Positions 34,331 through 44,510 of a DNA stretch of 64,000 bases are shown piece after piece (the stretch's first letter is position 1; every line of letters starts with the position of its first letter). Both the position numbers and the translations under genes were made by a program. The notes beneath the pieces were generated by a model, which was given only the letters and a program-made list of their open reading frames with translations, was not told the origin of the DNA and did no database searches. Source of the stretch: Clusia tigrina (taxonomy: Eukaryota > Arthropoda > Insecta > Diptera > Clusiidae); assembly GCA_920105625.2 (NCBI GenBank), contig OV050030.1:168947315-169011314 (forward strand). Reading direction: 5' to 3'.

Positions 34331-34449
34331 ATATTTATAAGTAAGGCACCAGTATAAGAATATAAAATTTTCTAATGTAATGGCACAAATGAATGAAACC
34401 AATTTGTATAAAATAAAAACACAAAGATAAGAATATACAATTTTTTTTC

Positions 34450-35720
34450 TACACCATATTGAGGAAGCTAACTAACTCAGAACGGAATGAATTGAAAAAC
34501 GACGTAGTGAAAGCAGTTCTGCAATTCTATCTGCACCAATCCAAACTACTACTCGACTAATTGCAGATGGGCAATCCAAGTAGAAGACGCTCTATCGATT
34601 GAATGGGATCCGCATGGAAGTGGAGCGCCATCATCAGATGCTGCGGACTGGGATAATATCCCAGAAATCCAAATTAAATGGTAGCCAACTGTATCCACAA
34701 ATACCTTGTTAATGAAAAACTGTTTACAAGCACAAGTGAAGCAATTGAGGGAGCTAAGAAAATTGACCAAAATATCACAGAAGAAAACTTGGAATTGATC
34801 GATATAAGCAGAGTCCTGAAGAAGCAAGTATCAGTAGTGGTACAAGCTTGTCAGATAGTAAAGACTGGCACCATAAACACAGCAAGAAAAAATTCAGCGA
34901 AACATACTAGAGGAAGCAGCACTGCGATACTAAATTATTGTTGAAGCTATTGAATATGGAAAAGCTTCCGTCTACTCGAATGAACAATCCTCTTATATGT
35001 CCTATCAATGCCAAAAGTCAAAACAAAAAGATACCGCCTACTTATTTAGCGAGCTACGATAGAGGGCTTACATGTTGAGCTAGCTGATAAGAAAATGCTA
35101 ATAAACCAGGCGGAGACGTACGGTTTGATAGAAGATTGTGCTTCTATTAGTAATACAACGATCTGTGCAGCGAAATCCTTAAAGGAATTAACCGAGAATG
35201 AATACCTGTCTAGTTAATAAAAGGGCGGAGATGCGAAATGTCATTTTGGAGCAGATAACGTCAAGGTGGTTGAGCTAGTTGACGAGTACATGATTTTCCT
35301 GACAAATTTCAAAGGAACGGTGCAAAGTGAAGGCTCTTAAAGTTCCGTAATGGAACCTTCATCATTCTCCTCAATAATGAAAAGGTTATAATAAAGAACC
35401 AATCATTCACCAGTAAATTTACAAGAACCCTTGAAGCCCTGCCCCCTGTGCCACTTAATTTAACAAGTAATGGACCGAAACTATATCTGGATTAAGTTCA
35501 TCAGCTAAGTGTGAAGAACATAAAGGATTTCGAAAAACTTGACAAAGCTTCCACTTCTCCTTGCTCGCCGATGCAATCTTATTGGTAACCCTTGCTGCCG
35601 CCTGTTACACAACCTGGAAGAAGCCAACCGCTACCATCATCATCCTAAAGTACGTCAGAATACGGATCCAGCATTAGTGACCGCCCACTAAAAGCCTCTT
35701 TCAATCGTGCTCAAACTTTG
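34450..35720 (+). pseudogene. Envelope (env) remnant of the errantivirus-like element
   Basis: Frame 34678-34944 is helical and uninformative. From about 35.05 kb broken frames contain HVELADKKMLINQAETYGLI, CASISNTTICAAKSLKEL and KVVELVDEYMIFLTNF, which resemble by eye the cysteine-bearing ectodomain part of gypsy-type Env. Insect errantivirus Env is a membrane fusion glycoprotein. This copy has multiple stops and no complete signal, furin or membrane segment that I can identify, so it is inactive. Assigned from position after integrase and these motifs. Confidence 0.55.
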
Positions 35721-35801
35721 GCAATCCTAAAATCTAACAAAATGAAATATTTTAGGTGGGTGCCCCCAAAAAAAATCCGACATCGATTTTTTAAAACCAC
35801 C

Positions 35802-35941
<140 letters not shown>

Positions 35942-36247
35942 AATGTGCAGCCCTACTCAACGAATTGGCAACATAAAATTTTGAAATTTTTTTTTTACCT
36001 TATGAGATAAAACCACTCTACTGCTCATATACTCATATATACACGTTGCACATAGGGTTGCACAGTGAATAAAATTCTACATCACTAATTGCTAAAATTA
36101 CTGCTCTGAGTAACTTACTTTATTGGCAGTGAGCGGTCAAAGTTAAACAATTTTTACAAATTTTGCGTGAAGTGGCTAAAATAGAAAATTGAGATATTTC
36201 GACTACTTATAATTTTTATTAAGTCTTCTAAAAGTAAAAATATTACA

Positions 36248-36266
36248 ATGGAACCATCAACTTCAG
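36248..36266 (+). other. Candidate 5' coding exon of the transposase (speculative)
   Basis: ATGGAACCATCAACTTCAG followed by GTATTT at 36267, a plausible donor. A plausible acceptor (AAAAATACAG) ends at 37020. Joining them keeps the phase and would give an N-terminus MEPSTS leading into EPQFLKDKF. A 751-bp intron would be removed. Inference only. Confidence 0.3.
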
Positions 36267-37007
36267 GTATTTGGGTATATAATTAAATATATTTTGTTTA
36301 GATAAATGTTTTGCAAATATTTTTAATGTGTTTTTTAAAAGTGCTCCATATATGTGGTATTTTCGATATATACATTGAGTTTTAACAAGTTTCTGGGCGA
36401 GATCAAGCAAATTTTATTAAACGCTCTTATAATATCATATATCAGCTTATATATCCACAAAAAAAAATCTTGCGAGTTTACTGCGTTTTTTTTACTTATT
36501 TAAGTTATTGCGATTGAACTCCAGTTGCTAAAAACATATGCTGAAAAATCAAACAAACATTCAACTTGTTTGTTTCTTACTCTCTTTTGTCTTTATTTTC
36601 GGTATTAAAGTTATTGTTGTTAATGAGTTTCCTTTCTATTAGAGATGGGTGCGTGAGTTAGTTTTGACTCACGCTCACTTACGAAAAAAAAGTTCTGTGT
36701 TAATTCCAACGAATAAAAATGTTCACATATGTCCATGCTATAATGGCGTCAGTAGTTTAAAGTGCACGGAATTATCACCGAAACACTTAGGGCCAATATT
36801 ATATTGTCATATTAATTTGTATTTTGTATTGATTGTGTCTTTGTGTCTTTGTTTTATTTGAAGTGTTGTGTAATTGTAAAGTACATTATCGTTATTTGGT
36901 ACAAGGGAAAAGAATAAAATTTTGCAAATTTTAAACAATAAATCTTCCTTTTTTTGGGAACAACTCCGAAAACAATTTTTATTTCTCGTCGTGAACTACA
37001 TAATTTT

Positions 37008-39011
37008 ATGAAAAATACAGAACCTCAGTTCCTTAAAGATAAATTTAAGCTTCTGAGATGGGAAGTAATCAAACTTATCAACCCTTCACATATGGTCGAT
37101 TTTATGAAAAGATTTAATTATTTCTGCTCAGAATATAAGCTTCGGTGGGAAAAATGTCACAGGAAAGAACAATTTCTTTTAAACAATAATAAGAATTGGC
37201 TTGATGCTTCCATCTCGTTTGTTCCACCACCAACACCGTTAATAAAACCAGGACGCAAAGATCTCTCATTTGAGGAGTGTAAAGAAAACACAAAAGCTAA
37301 GAAGTGTAAGGAGTTAAGAGACAATATTCCTTTGCACGTTTTGGCTTATGCCACACAAATGAGCTTGAGAGCTTCTGGAAAAACTGATGCGTCAGAAATA
37401 GTTAAGGAATTAATATCATCTCCAAGAAGAGCGACAAAATATGGAAAAAGTTCCAAACAGGTACCAACACAACAATTAAGTGCTGAGGAAGCTCTTTCGG
37501 TTTTAGTTGAAGCGAAGCTAACTCGACACCAATATAATGTCATTAGAAACGAAGTGCCTGATAAATTTCCGTCATATAAAAAAGTCCAAGAAGTTAAGAA
37601 AAAATGTTATCCAAAACAAGAACATATGAACTTTTCTGAAACATCAGCGCAAGTCAGTCTACAAGGACTCTTAGATCATACCACTGAGCGTCTAGCTTTG
37701 GTACAGAACTCTGTGCTGGATTCGTTTAACGCTGAGGAACTATCACAAATGACTTTGTACTCTAAGTGGGGCTTTGATGGAAGTTCCGGTCATAGCTCTT
37801 ATAAACAAGCATTTCACGGCTCTGACGCTAGTGATTCTGCTGTATTTTTTACATCTTTAGTGCCATTAAAAATTGTCTGTATGAATAAAACCATTTGGCA
37901 AAATCCTCGACCTTCTTCTACTAGATTTTGCAGACCCATAAAAATTGAATTTTTGAAAGAAACAGTAAGTACTTCAAAACTTGAAAAAGAAAGAGTAGAG
38001 GATGAAATAAAAGCTCTCAAGGAATCCGTTGTATTAGTCGGTGATAAATCAATGAAAATAAATCACAAACTAATGTTAGTGATGATTGATGGCAAAGTGT
38101 GTAATGCTATTACCGAAACAACATCCACACAAAAATTTTACGTTTGTGGTGCTACGAGCAAAGATTTTAACTGTATTGATCAAATGATTACAAGAAGTGT
38201 AAACAAAGATACGTATCAGTTCGGATTATCTATTCTCCATGGCTGGATTAGGTTTTTTGAGTGTCTTCTCTCACTTAAAAAGTGGCAAGCTAGATCAGAT
38301 AATGACAAACAAGTTGTTAAAGACACAAAAACGAGAATTCAAAAAGATTTCAGAGAAAGAACTGGATTGATCATTGACCAACCAAAACCAGGCTTTGGCA
38401 ACACAAATGATGGCAATACCGCGAGAAGGTTTTTTAAGAATGCAGAAGTTTCCTCAGAAATAACAAAACTTGATCTAGAGTTAATTAACAGAATGCACAT
38501 AATACTTATTGTCGTGTCATGTGGCCACGAGGTAAATAGTGAAAAGTTTAGAGACTTTGCTCACAATACTGCCAGGCATTTTGTTGAAAAATATCCATGG
38601 TATATAATGTCAACTACCCTTCATAAATTGTTTATTCATGGACCGGAAATAATATCTAATGCCCTTTTGCCGATTGGTGAGCTTTCAGAGGAACCACAAG
38701 AGGCTAGAAACAAAGATTTTATAAACTATAGGGAATACTTTGCTCGTAAATCCAGCCGGGAAAAAACTAAGGAAGACATATTTAATAGATTTCTGCTTAC
38801 TTCAGATCCATTCTTTACCAGCATGAGTAAAACTAATAGAAAAAAAAATTCACACAAAATACCACAGTTGGCATTGGAATTATTAATTCTACCCGAAGAA
38901 TGCGACAAGGATGATGATGATGATGAAGAAGATGATGATGATGATGGTGGTGATGATGATGATGATAATGATGATGATGATGATGTTGACTTTTATCACA
39001 ATAATACCTAA
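37008..39011 (+). CDS. Transib/RAG1-like transposase
   Basis: Open from the stop at 36939 to TAA at 39009; the first ATG is 37008 (667 aa; residue numbers here count from the TTG at 36954, 685 aa). Landmarks, in the order of the RAG1 core: KWGFDGSSGHSSYKQAF (Asp275), LMLVMIDGKVCNAITE (Asp379), FYVCGATSKDFN (Cys398), GFGNTNDGNTARRFF (482-494), TLHKLFIHGPEII (His557, His562) and LPIGELSEEPQEARNKDF (Glu579/580). In RAG1 the matching places hold D600, D708, a CxxC pair, GNFARKL, HKTLAH and E962. The enzyme would nick and hairpin DNA at the element ends, in the nucleus. The first Cys of the CxxC is Phe here. The C-terminus (649-679) is almost all Asp/Glu from GAT repeats. No stop or frameshift seen. 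No membrane segments. Confidence 0.82.
   Translation: MKNTEPQFLKDKFKLLRWEVIKLINPSHMVDFMKRFNYFCSEYKLRWEKCHRKEQFLLNNNKNWLDASISFVPPPTPLIKPGRKDLSFEECKENTKAKKCKELRDNIPLHVLAYATQMSLRASGKTDASEIVKELISSPRRATKYGKSSKQVPTQQLSAEEALSVLVEAKLTRHQYNVIRNEVPDKFPSYKKVQEVKKKCYPKQEHMNFSETSAQVSLQGLLDHTTERLALVQNSVLDSFNAEELSQMTLYSKWGFDGSSGHSSYKQAFHGSDASDSAVFFTSLVPLKIVCMNKTIWQNPRPSSTRFCRPIKIEFLKETVSTSKLEKERVEDEIKALKESVVLVGDKSMKINHKLMLVMIDGKVCNAITETTSTQKFYVCGATSKDFNCIDQMITRSVNKDTYQFGLSILHGWIRFFECLLSLKKWQARSDNDKQVVKDTKTRIQKDFRERTGLIIDQPKPGFGNTNDGNTARRFFKNAEVSSEITKLDLELINRMHIILIVVSCGHEVNSEKFRDFAHNTARHFVEKYPWYIMSTTLHKLFIHGPEIISNALLPIGELSEEPQEARNKDFINYREYFARKSSREKTKEDIFNRFLLTSDPFFTSMSKTNRKKNSHKIPQLALELLILPEECDKDDDDDEEDDDDDGGDDDDDNDDDDDVDFYHNNT
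38910..38990 (+). repeat. (GAT)n repeat encoding the acidic tail
   Basis: GATGATGAT-type repeats interrupted by GAA, GGT and AAT codons, in frame with the transposase. Confidence 0.9.
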
Positions 39012-39291
39012 AATAGGTTCAAATGCATATATGTACATATTATTTTTCTCTTATTTTTTAAATAAAAAAAATATTTTCTATCAATTTTTTTCAAAAACCT
39101 TTTTTTTTTACTAAATAATGTATAGTTATTCCAAAGAAATATAAATATCAATAATAATGGGCTTCCCTGAATTAATCCCCACTTTACCTATATCTGAACC
39201 CACTGTCGTTGGTTGGTTGGTTCAGAGGTCAGATCCACAGCATCCTTGCATGAATTACAGTTAATGCTTTGGCGCTGTTTTATAACCACTC

Positions 39292-41060
39292 CTAAACGCT
39301 AGAAAAAGATGGGTTGTTGTAGATCCACTTTGTGGAATTTAGGTATTTTACAGCATCCTTCGGTTTTATAGCCGAGAGGTCGGATAGTCCTGCTAGAAAA
39401 TAGTTTCCAAGGGGTATATTTATTGCGGCCGCTAGAGGTGGGCATTCGCAAAGAAAGTGAGTTATTATTTTCCTCTCGTCCGAGTCTTTATGACTTCTAC
39501 AATAGGTATTGAACAGTCTATGCATTTTCTCCGCATACGTACCTACTAGCCAGTGACCTCGAAAAACCGCCATTAGTCGTCTGGTGTCTCTACGCTCGCT
39601 GTTTATAAGATCCCGTGACCTGGCTATATTGGCCAGGTCGCCCGGGATGTATTGCACGTTGTAAGTGCCCTCCATCTTCTACCCGCCAAGGCGAGACAGT
39701 TTAGTTAGCCTACACCCAGATCCATTTTGGACCCGCCTGTATAAATAGGTATATCGTATTCCGTTGCAAATTTTCGCCTTGACCACTCTTCTCTTGAAGG
39801 AAATCTAATCGTGAAGTCCTTTTTAAGTCTAGTTGTGGTACCATGTAGTCTGTTGTTATTTGTGTTAGTTCCCTCGGTATTGCGTAAAGCACCCTACCAT
39901 GACCATACGGTCGCTCAGCCCAGGTCAACGGGGAGAAAATGTAGCATTACATTTAGTGCCTTCGAAGGACATGTTCGCAGGCACCCCCCAACGCCACCGC
40001 CAGCTGCTCTTTGGACTGAGTCTCTAATAATTATTGCCTTTATCTAGAGGAGGCCACCAAACTATTGAGCCGTAATTGAGTATTGGACGCACAATTGCAT
40101 TGTACATCCAATGAGTGATATGGGGACGTAGTCCACATTTTTTCCCGAACATTGTTTTGGATGAGTAGAAAGCTACACATGGATTCCGGACCAGTAACTC
40201 TATATTGGTTCTTCAATTTAGCTCGGGATACTTAGGTGTTAGTATTTGGACTCCTCTGCAAGTTTTACCCGTCGCTCATTAAGAGTCGGAAGCTTAAAGA
40301 TCGGAATTTTGGTCTTGTTAGTGAAGAGTATCAATTCTGTGTTTTCCGGATTCACACCTAGTCCTCATTCTGTGGACCAGGAATTCAGTTTGTCCAGCTC
40401 CTTTTGCATAATATTACTTATTATGCTGGGAAACATACCAGATTCAGGCATCACCACATCGTCAGCACATGCTCCCGTCTTAACCACCATGGCGTATAGT
40501 ATGTTAAGAAATTTGCCAATGACCAGTAGCCACAATAGTGGTAAAATCACCCCTTCTTGTGGTGCTCTTCTACCGACATGTTTTTTCCGAACTGTATTGC
40601 CAAGCTCTGACTGAATGATCCTAGTCTTAGGCATAGAATCTATCCAACAACTTCTTCTACACGTACCCTGTTAACAGAGTTCAGGATTGCGTTATTTCGA
40701 ACATTGTTGAAAACCCCTTCTATGTCTAGGAAGGCTGCTAAAGTATACTGTTTATGGTGAATAGTTTTTACCACTATTCAAATCACCCATTGTTAAGCTG
40801 TTTCAGTAGATTTACCCTTTAAGTACACATATTGTGATTTCGAAAGGGGAAACTAATCCACTATATGCCTAAGATGGATTTCTAAAGCCCTCTCCATCGT
40901 TTTGAGGAGAAACGATATAAGACTAATTTGTTTGAAGTCCTTTGCTGTGACTCGTGGCCAATTCTTCTTGCCATTGGGATGAAGACCACCTTCACTTTCC
41001 TCCAACTAACTTTGCTCCAACACGACCATTATATTTTTGATCTTATTGAGGAATAATGAA
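39292..41060 (-). pseudogene. LOA-clade LINE fragment (RT to C-terminus)
   Basis: Minus strand, from right: FLLKTMERALEIHLR near 40.9 kb, AAFLDIEGVFNNVRNN (RT motif A, about 40.72 kb), APQEGVILPLLWLLVIG (motif B), ACADDVV (motif C, YADD with Cys), an early connection region, then a jump to RLMAVFRGHWLVGTYAEKMH and HFLCECPPLA, the C-terminal zinc region (39675-39292). RNase H appears to be missing. The motif set matches the LINE at 47.3-50.2 kb. Numerous stops. Confidence 0.8.
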
Positions 41061-41104
41061 GGACATTTTTTGAGTTGTGCCTTATGAATTTTTTTCCCTT
41101 TATC

Positions 41105-41696
41105 CGTATTGGTCTTTGTTTGGGTTTAATCTGTTTGTCCCTAATATAGATCGTGAAATCTTTTTCATACTTCGGCGGAGGTCGCCTACTCTTATTTAAC
41201 CTTAAATTCCTTATTTCCTGATTTGAGACTTGATTTCCTTATGAACTCTACTTTTAAAATCTGTCAAATTTTGATAGTTAATTCTATGCGCTCTGTTAAA
41301 AAATATCGCTTGGTTTTTGCTTTATGATGGAGTGGATAGTGGTATTATAGCGGTCCACTGCAATATTAAGTAGCTCTCTTGCGCTCATGTTCTTTATTTC
41401 TTTTTGTATTCATCGATATATCTCAATAATGGTCGAGTCCAGTTTTTCACTTGGCCATTTACCTCACTCCTTTCAATGGAAGTTTGATAGAGCTTTATAC
41501 CGAGACTTCTTATATAATGGTAGACAACAGGACTCATAAACCAACGTTCGTTGTCTGTAACTATTATCCTAGGTGCCGTAAATTAATGCAAAAGTTTTGA
41601 ACATTTTTTACTAAGGGTAATTGCTGATCGGTCCTTGATATGGAAAAACTTAGCGAACTTGGAAAATTTATCAATGCATGACAGAAACATCAGTTC
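41105..41696 (-). pseudogene. Errantivirus-like integrase fragment C
   Basis: Closely resembles 43.72-44.30 kb and 52.41-52.99 kb, in the same orientation, with substitutions that differ from both. It begins (minus) at the same first codons (MFLSCIDKFSKFAKFF) and joins directly to gag/leader sequence at 41697, so pro, RT and RNase H are deleted between. Confidence 0.8.
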
Positions 41697-41754
41697 GTTG
41701 TTGTCGTAGTATTCAACTGCTGATGGTCAACCACCTCACTCCAGCGGCCTCTAG

Positions 41755-42825
41755 TTGGGCTGCAGTATTGTTGGCTGCAAGCAGCGCTGTCCGAAATCCT
41801 GTAGTGTTGTTGTTGTTAAATATTATTATATTCAATTTAACTTGAAGCTAGCATATTCATTATCATTCCTCTTTCTGCTTTCTACTTGTTGGCCGTTGGC
41901 TTGGTGGTCGCTCTGTCGTTGTCCCTCTTGTGCTTTGCTCTCGTTGCTGCGTGTTGTTATTGTAAAATTTACCGAGCGGGCGTACTCGGCAAATTCTACC
42001 GCTTGAGTTCGTGCACTCACCTTCTCTTGTCATACAAGTATTTGTTGTATTCTTCGTCGCTGTGTTTTTTCTCTCTTCGCAAGCGTGGCGCTGGTTGGCA
42101 TGATGGTTGGCTGTGCGTGAGGTTGCTTTTCTTGTAATCCTAGTAATTATTCCAACTTGTATAATAAGCTGCTGGTGGTCTGTACTCCCGCCACTGCTGA
42201 GCTGATTGGTTACAACGTATGTAGTTTTTCGTTAAATTTCTAATGCAGTTGCTTGGGTTTGTAATTGTGGGCGTTTCCTTGATGCAACTGTTCGGGTCTA
42301 TTACCCGTGATGTGTGTGTGTGGATATAGCTGCATAGCGACTCTGTCACATGTAGTGTGGGCCAAAATTTCCCACAGATGATTTTAGTCATTACACATTT
42401 TAGAGTAGCTTATCGCTGGCCCAGCAAACCCAGCAGTTTGATAATAATGGATCGAGGAAAGCTAGTCTAGATGTTTAGACGGGTAGGGTTACCTGATCCA
42501 AAGTTGATGCCGGAAGAATCCAAGGCAATGCCACTACCATGTTTCGCGCAGAGTACAATGAAGAAAAATATTAATTTTTTTTTTTGCTTTTAAAATAGTC
42601 TGAGGAACTTCGGGGTCACAGATCTTTTTATTTGTTATATCCTGGAGGGTCCCGTAGGAATCGCAGGATGTAGACATAAGGATTTATATGTTTCAATTAT
42701 TAACTTTTTTTTATTTTTTCACTGCATCTGACTCACTTTAGCCAGCAGCATCACCCGAGATCCTGCCGCACACTGCGATCTCCTCTTTTAAGGAGTTTTC
42801 TTCAAGGAACACACATTACCAGTGG
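41755..42825 (-). pseudogene. Leader and probable gag of the errantivirus-like element (copy A)
   Basis: Following the primer site the minus strand has about 430 bp of leader, then frames 42391-42140 (MTKIICGKFWPTLHVTESLC) and 42020-41832 (Gln/Ser/Arg-rich QRQSDHQANGQQVESRKR). No capsid motif or zinc knuckle seen, so Gag is assumed from position. Copy B carries the same frames at 50522-51081 plus a longer continuation. Confidence 0.45.
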
Positions 42826-42843
42826 GTCCCTGCTCGGGCGCCA
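42826..42843 (-). promoter_or_regulatory. Primer-binding site, tRNA-Lys type
   Basis: Minus strand TGGCGCCCGAGCAGGGAC, directly adjoining the LTR end CCCTAA. Complementary to the 3' end of a tRNA-Lys-type primer. The same site lies at 51517-51534 in copy B. Confidence 0.85.
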
Positions 42844-43198
42844 TTAGGGAGCACCAAAAACTTAAATAGGGGCCGTCAACTGGCCACGTCTTCTATACTT
42901 GTAAAATAAATTAAACTGGTTTACAGTTTTAATCTTTATTGTTTCAGCTCCAAAATAAGAATGCGTTACAATTTTAATTATTCTTAACACTACAGCTTTC
43001 TCGCTACCCTACTTAGCCTGTCATATTGCTGATGCCTGCACTTCTGCCAGTGCAACGTGCCCACGATTCGGTAGTGCACCGGATGCTAGTGCAGGTCTGT
43101 GTAGACATGGTGTCAGCATAATTCCTATTCGTGTGATAGCACAGGTATGCGGGTAGGCTGGCATATTAACTGTGTATTAGTAAGGTAGCGTGTTAACT
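42844..43198 (-). repeat. Errantivirus-type LTR (355 bp), copy A
   Basis: Minus strand starts AGTTAACACGCTACC and ends GGTGCTCCCTAA; errantivirus LTRs typically start AGTTA rather than TG. The primer site follows and an env start precedes it, so one LTR serves both sides. Confidence 0.8.
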
Positions 43199-43380
43199 AT
43201 GACAGCGTTCCGCACAGCATTAGCCGATACCTTAAGTTTCGGTAGTGTGGTCCCGAAGGACTCCCAGTCGATAGTATGTATTAATTTAAAATGTCCATTA
43301 ACAATCCAGGCGTCGCCGTGACGAATAACCACAAGGTTGTATTCAAAAAAGTTGAATCTGGAGGCGCTGAATATCAGCAA
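43177..43380 (-). pseudogene. Env start fragment (copy A)
   Basis: Minus-strand frame containing RHGDAWIVNGHFKLIHTID, resembling the N-terminal region of errantivirus Env; it runs into the LTR after about 60 codons, so nearly all of env is deleted. Copy B has the same at 51868-52071. Assigned by position after integrase and by this resemblance. Confidence 0.5.
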
Positions 43381-43968
43381 TGATCCAGTTCAAGGAAAAT
43401 GTTATCAACTTATATATATATTTTTAAATATAGTCTTAACATTATTATAGTAGCATTTTGCTTAGTGCCGACTGTGTATTTTTTTGTTGTTAATAGAAAT
43501 TAGAAAAAAAATTTTTTTTATGTCTTAAATACTATTTATTTTTTGAGTAGGTTCTTTTTTCTTTTTCTTGTGAGCAGCTTTTACATAGTAAGGTGACTTT
43601 CTAAAATTTTTCTTTTATTCATATAATAAGATGCCATTAATTTCTTTATATAAATAGTGGGATGCCATTTTTCTAATAAAAATAAAAAGTATTGTCCTTT
43701 CCTTCAATTGCCTTTTTTTATACAACGGACTTTGTTTGGGTTTAATCTGTTTGTCTCTGATATAGATCGTGTCATCTTTTTCATAATTCCACGGAGCTCG
43801 CCTACTTTTATTTAACCTTAAATTCCTTATTTCTTGATTTTTCGTAATTTGAGACTTGATTTCCCTTCAAATTTTGGTAGTTAATTCACTGCGTTCTGTT
43901 AAAAAATATCGCTTGGTTTTTGCTTTATGATGGAGTGGATGGTGGTATTATAGCGGTCCACTGCAACA
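43381..43968. other. AT-rich stretch between integrase and env
   Basis: No frame; contains a degenerate integrase C-terminus near 43.73-43.97 kb. Confidence 0.4.
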
Positions 43969-44295
43969 TTAAGTAGCTCTATTGCGCTCATGTTTTTCAT
44001 TTTTTTTTTGGAGGCATCGATATATCTCAATAATGGTCAAGTGTAGTTTATCCACTTGGCCATTTACTTCACTCCTTTGAATGGGAGTTTGATAGAGCTT
44101 TATACCGAAACTTCTTATATAATGGGAGACAACAGGACTCATAAACCAACGTTCGTTGTCTGTAACTATTATCCTAGGTGCCGTAAATGAATGCAAATGT
44201 TTTGAACATTTTTTACTAAGGGTAATTGCTGATCGGTCCTTGATATGGAAAAACTTAGCGAACTTGGAAAATTTATCAATGCATGACAGAAACAT
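43969..44295 (-). pseudogene. Errantivirus-like integrase core (copy A)
   Basis: Frame begins MFLSCIDKFSKFAKFFHIKD and includes PRIIVTDNERWFMSPVVSHY (second catalytic Asp) and SEVNGQVDKLHLTIIEIYRC, where the catalytic Glu of VERFH is replaced by Asp. The core Asp pair region is intact over 108 codons but the frame is cut at both ends. Confidence 0.8.
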
Positions 44296-44510
44296 CCTCT
44301 CCTATTCTCTAATTAATTCGAATTTTGTAAAATAAGAAGTTTTGAATAGTTGTGGTTTTCTGGTTAACTATAGACGGCTCCAGACACTCCTTTAAAATGT
44401 TTGTTAAAAAGGTTTTTTTTCGATTTTGGCTAGAGTGTAACCTGGATGAGGACTCTCTTTACAACTGAACTCCTTGCCTTCCCTGAAGATAATTCGGTTT
44501 TTAAAGACGT

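Larger units (their letters stand above)
24440..35720 (+). mobile_element. Errantivirus-like gypsy relic carrying two nested elements
   Basis: Collinear plus-strand pieces: leader (24440-24942), gag end and protease (29340-29875), RT end and RNase H (32662-33070), integrase (33480-34330), env (about 34450-35700). An mdg1/412-like element interrupts at 24942/29112 with a 4-bp duplication and a copia relic occupies about 29876-32661. Much of the RT is missing next to the copia relic. All pieces carry stops. The order gag, pol, env is that of insect errantiviruses. No LTR was identified for this copy. Confidence 0.65.
36061..39207 (+). mobile_element. Transib/RAG1-like DNA transposon, nearly intact
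   Basis: Left end proposed at CACAGTG (36061-36067), the terminal heptamer type of Transib elements and of RAG recombination signals. Right end proposed at CACTGTC (39201-39207), one mismatch from the inverse heptamer. The ~3.15 kb size and one long transposase frame fit Transib. Flanks are GGTTG on the left and GTTGG on the right, offset by one, so the 5-bp target duplication is only suggestive. Beyond the heptamers the termini are not obviously inverted repeats. Family call rests mainly on the protein. Confidence 0.75.

Noticed and set aside
36649..36861. 70-residue frame upstream of the Transib transposase
   Set aside because: Cys/Leu/Ile-rich with no family resemblance, not in phase with the transposase; more likely intron or leader sequence.
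41755..42137. Plus-strand frames with hydrophobic Leu/Cys-rich sequence, also at 50445-50827
   Set aside because: Opposite strand of the gag-like frames; identical in both copies only because the block is duplicated.
42826..42843. tRNA-like sequence
   Set aside because: Only an 18-base primer complement next to an LTR; no tRNA cloverleaf. The same applies to 2188-2205, 28512-28529 and 58512-58529.
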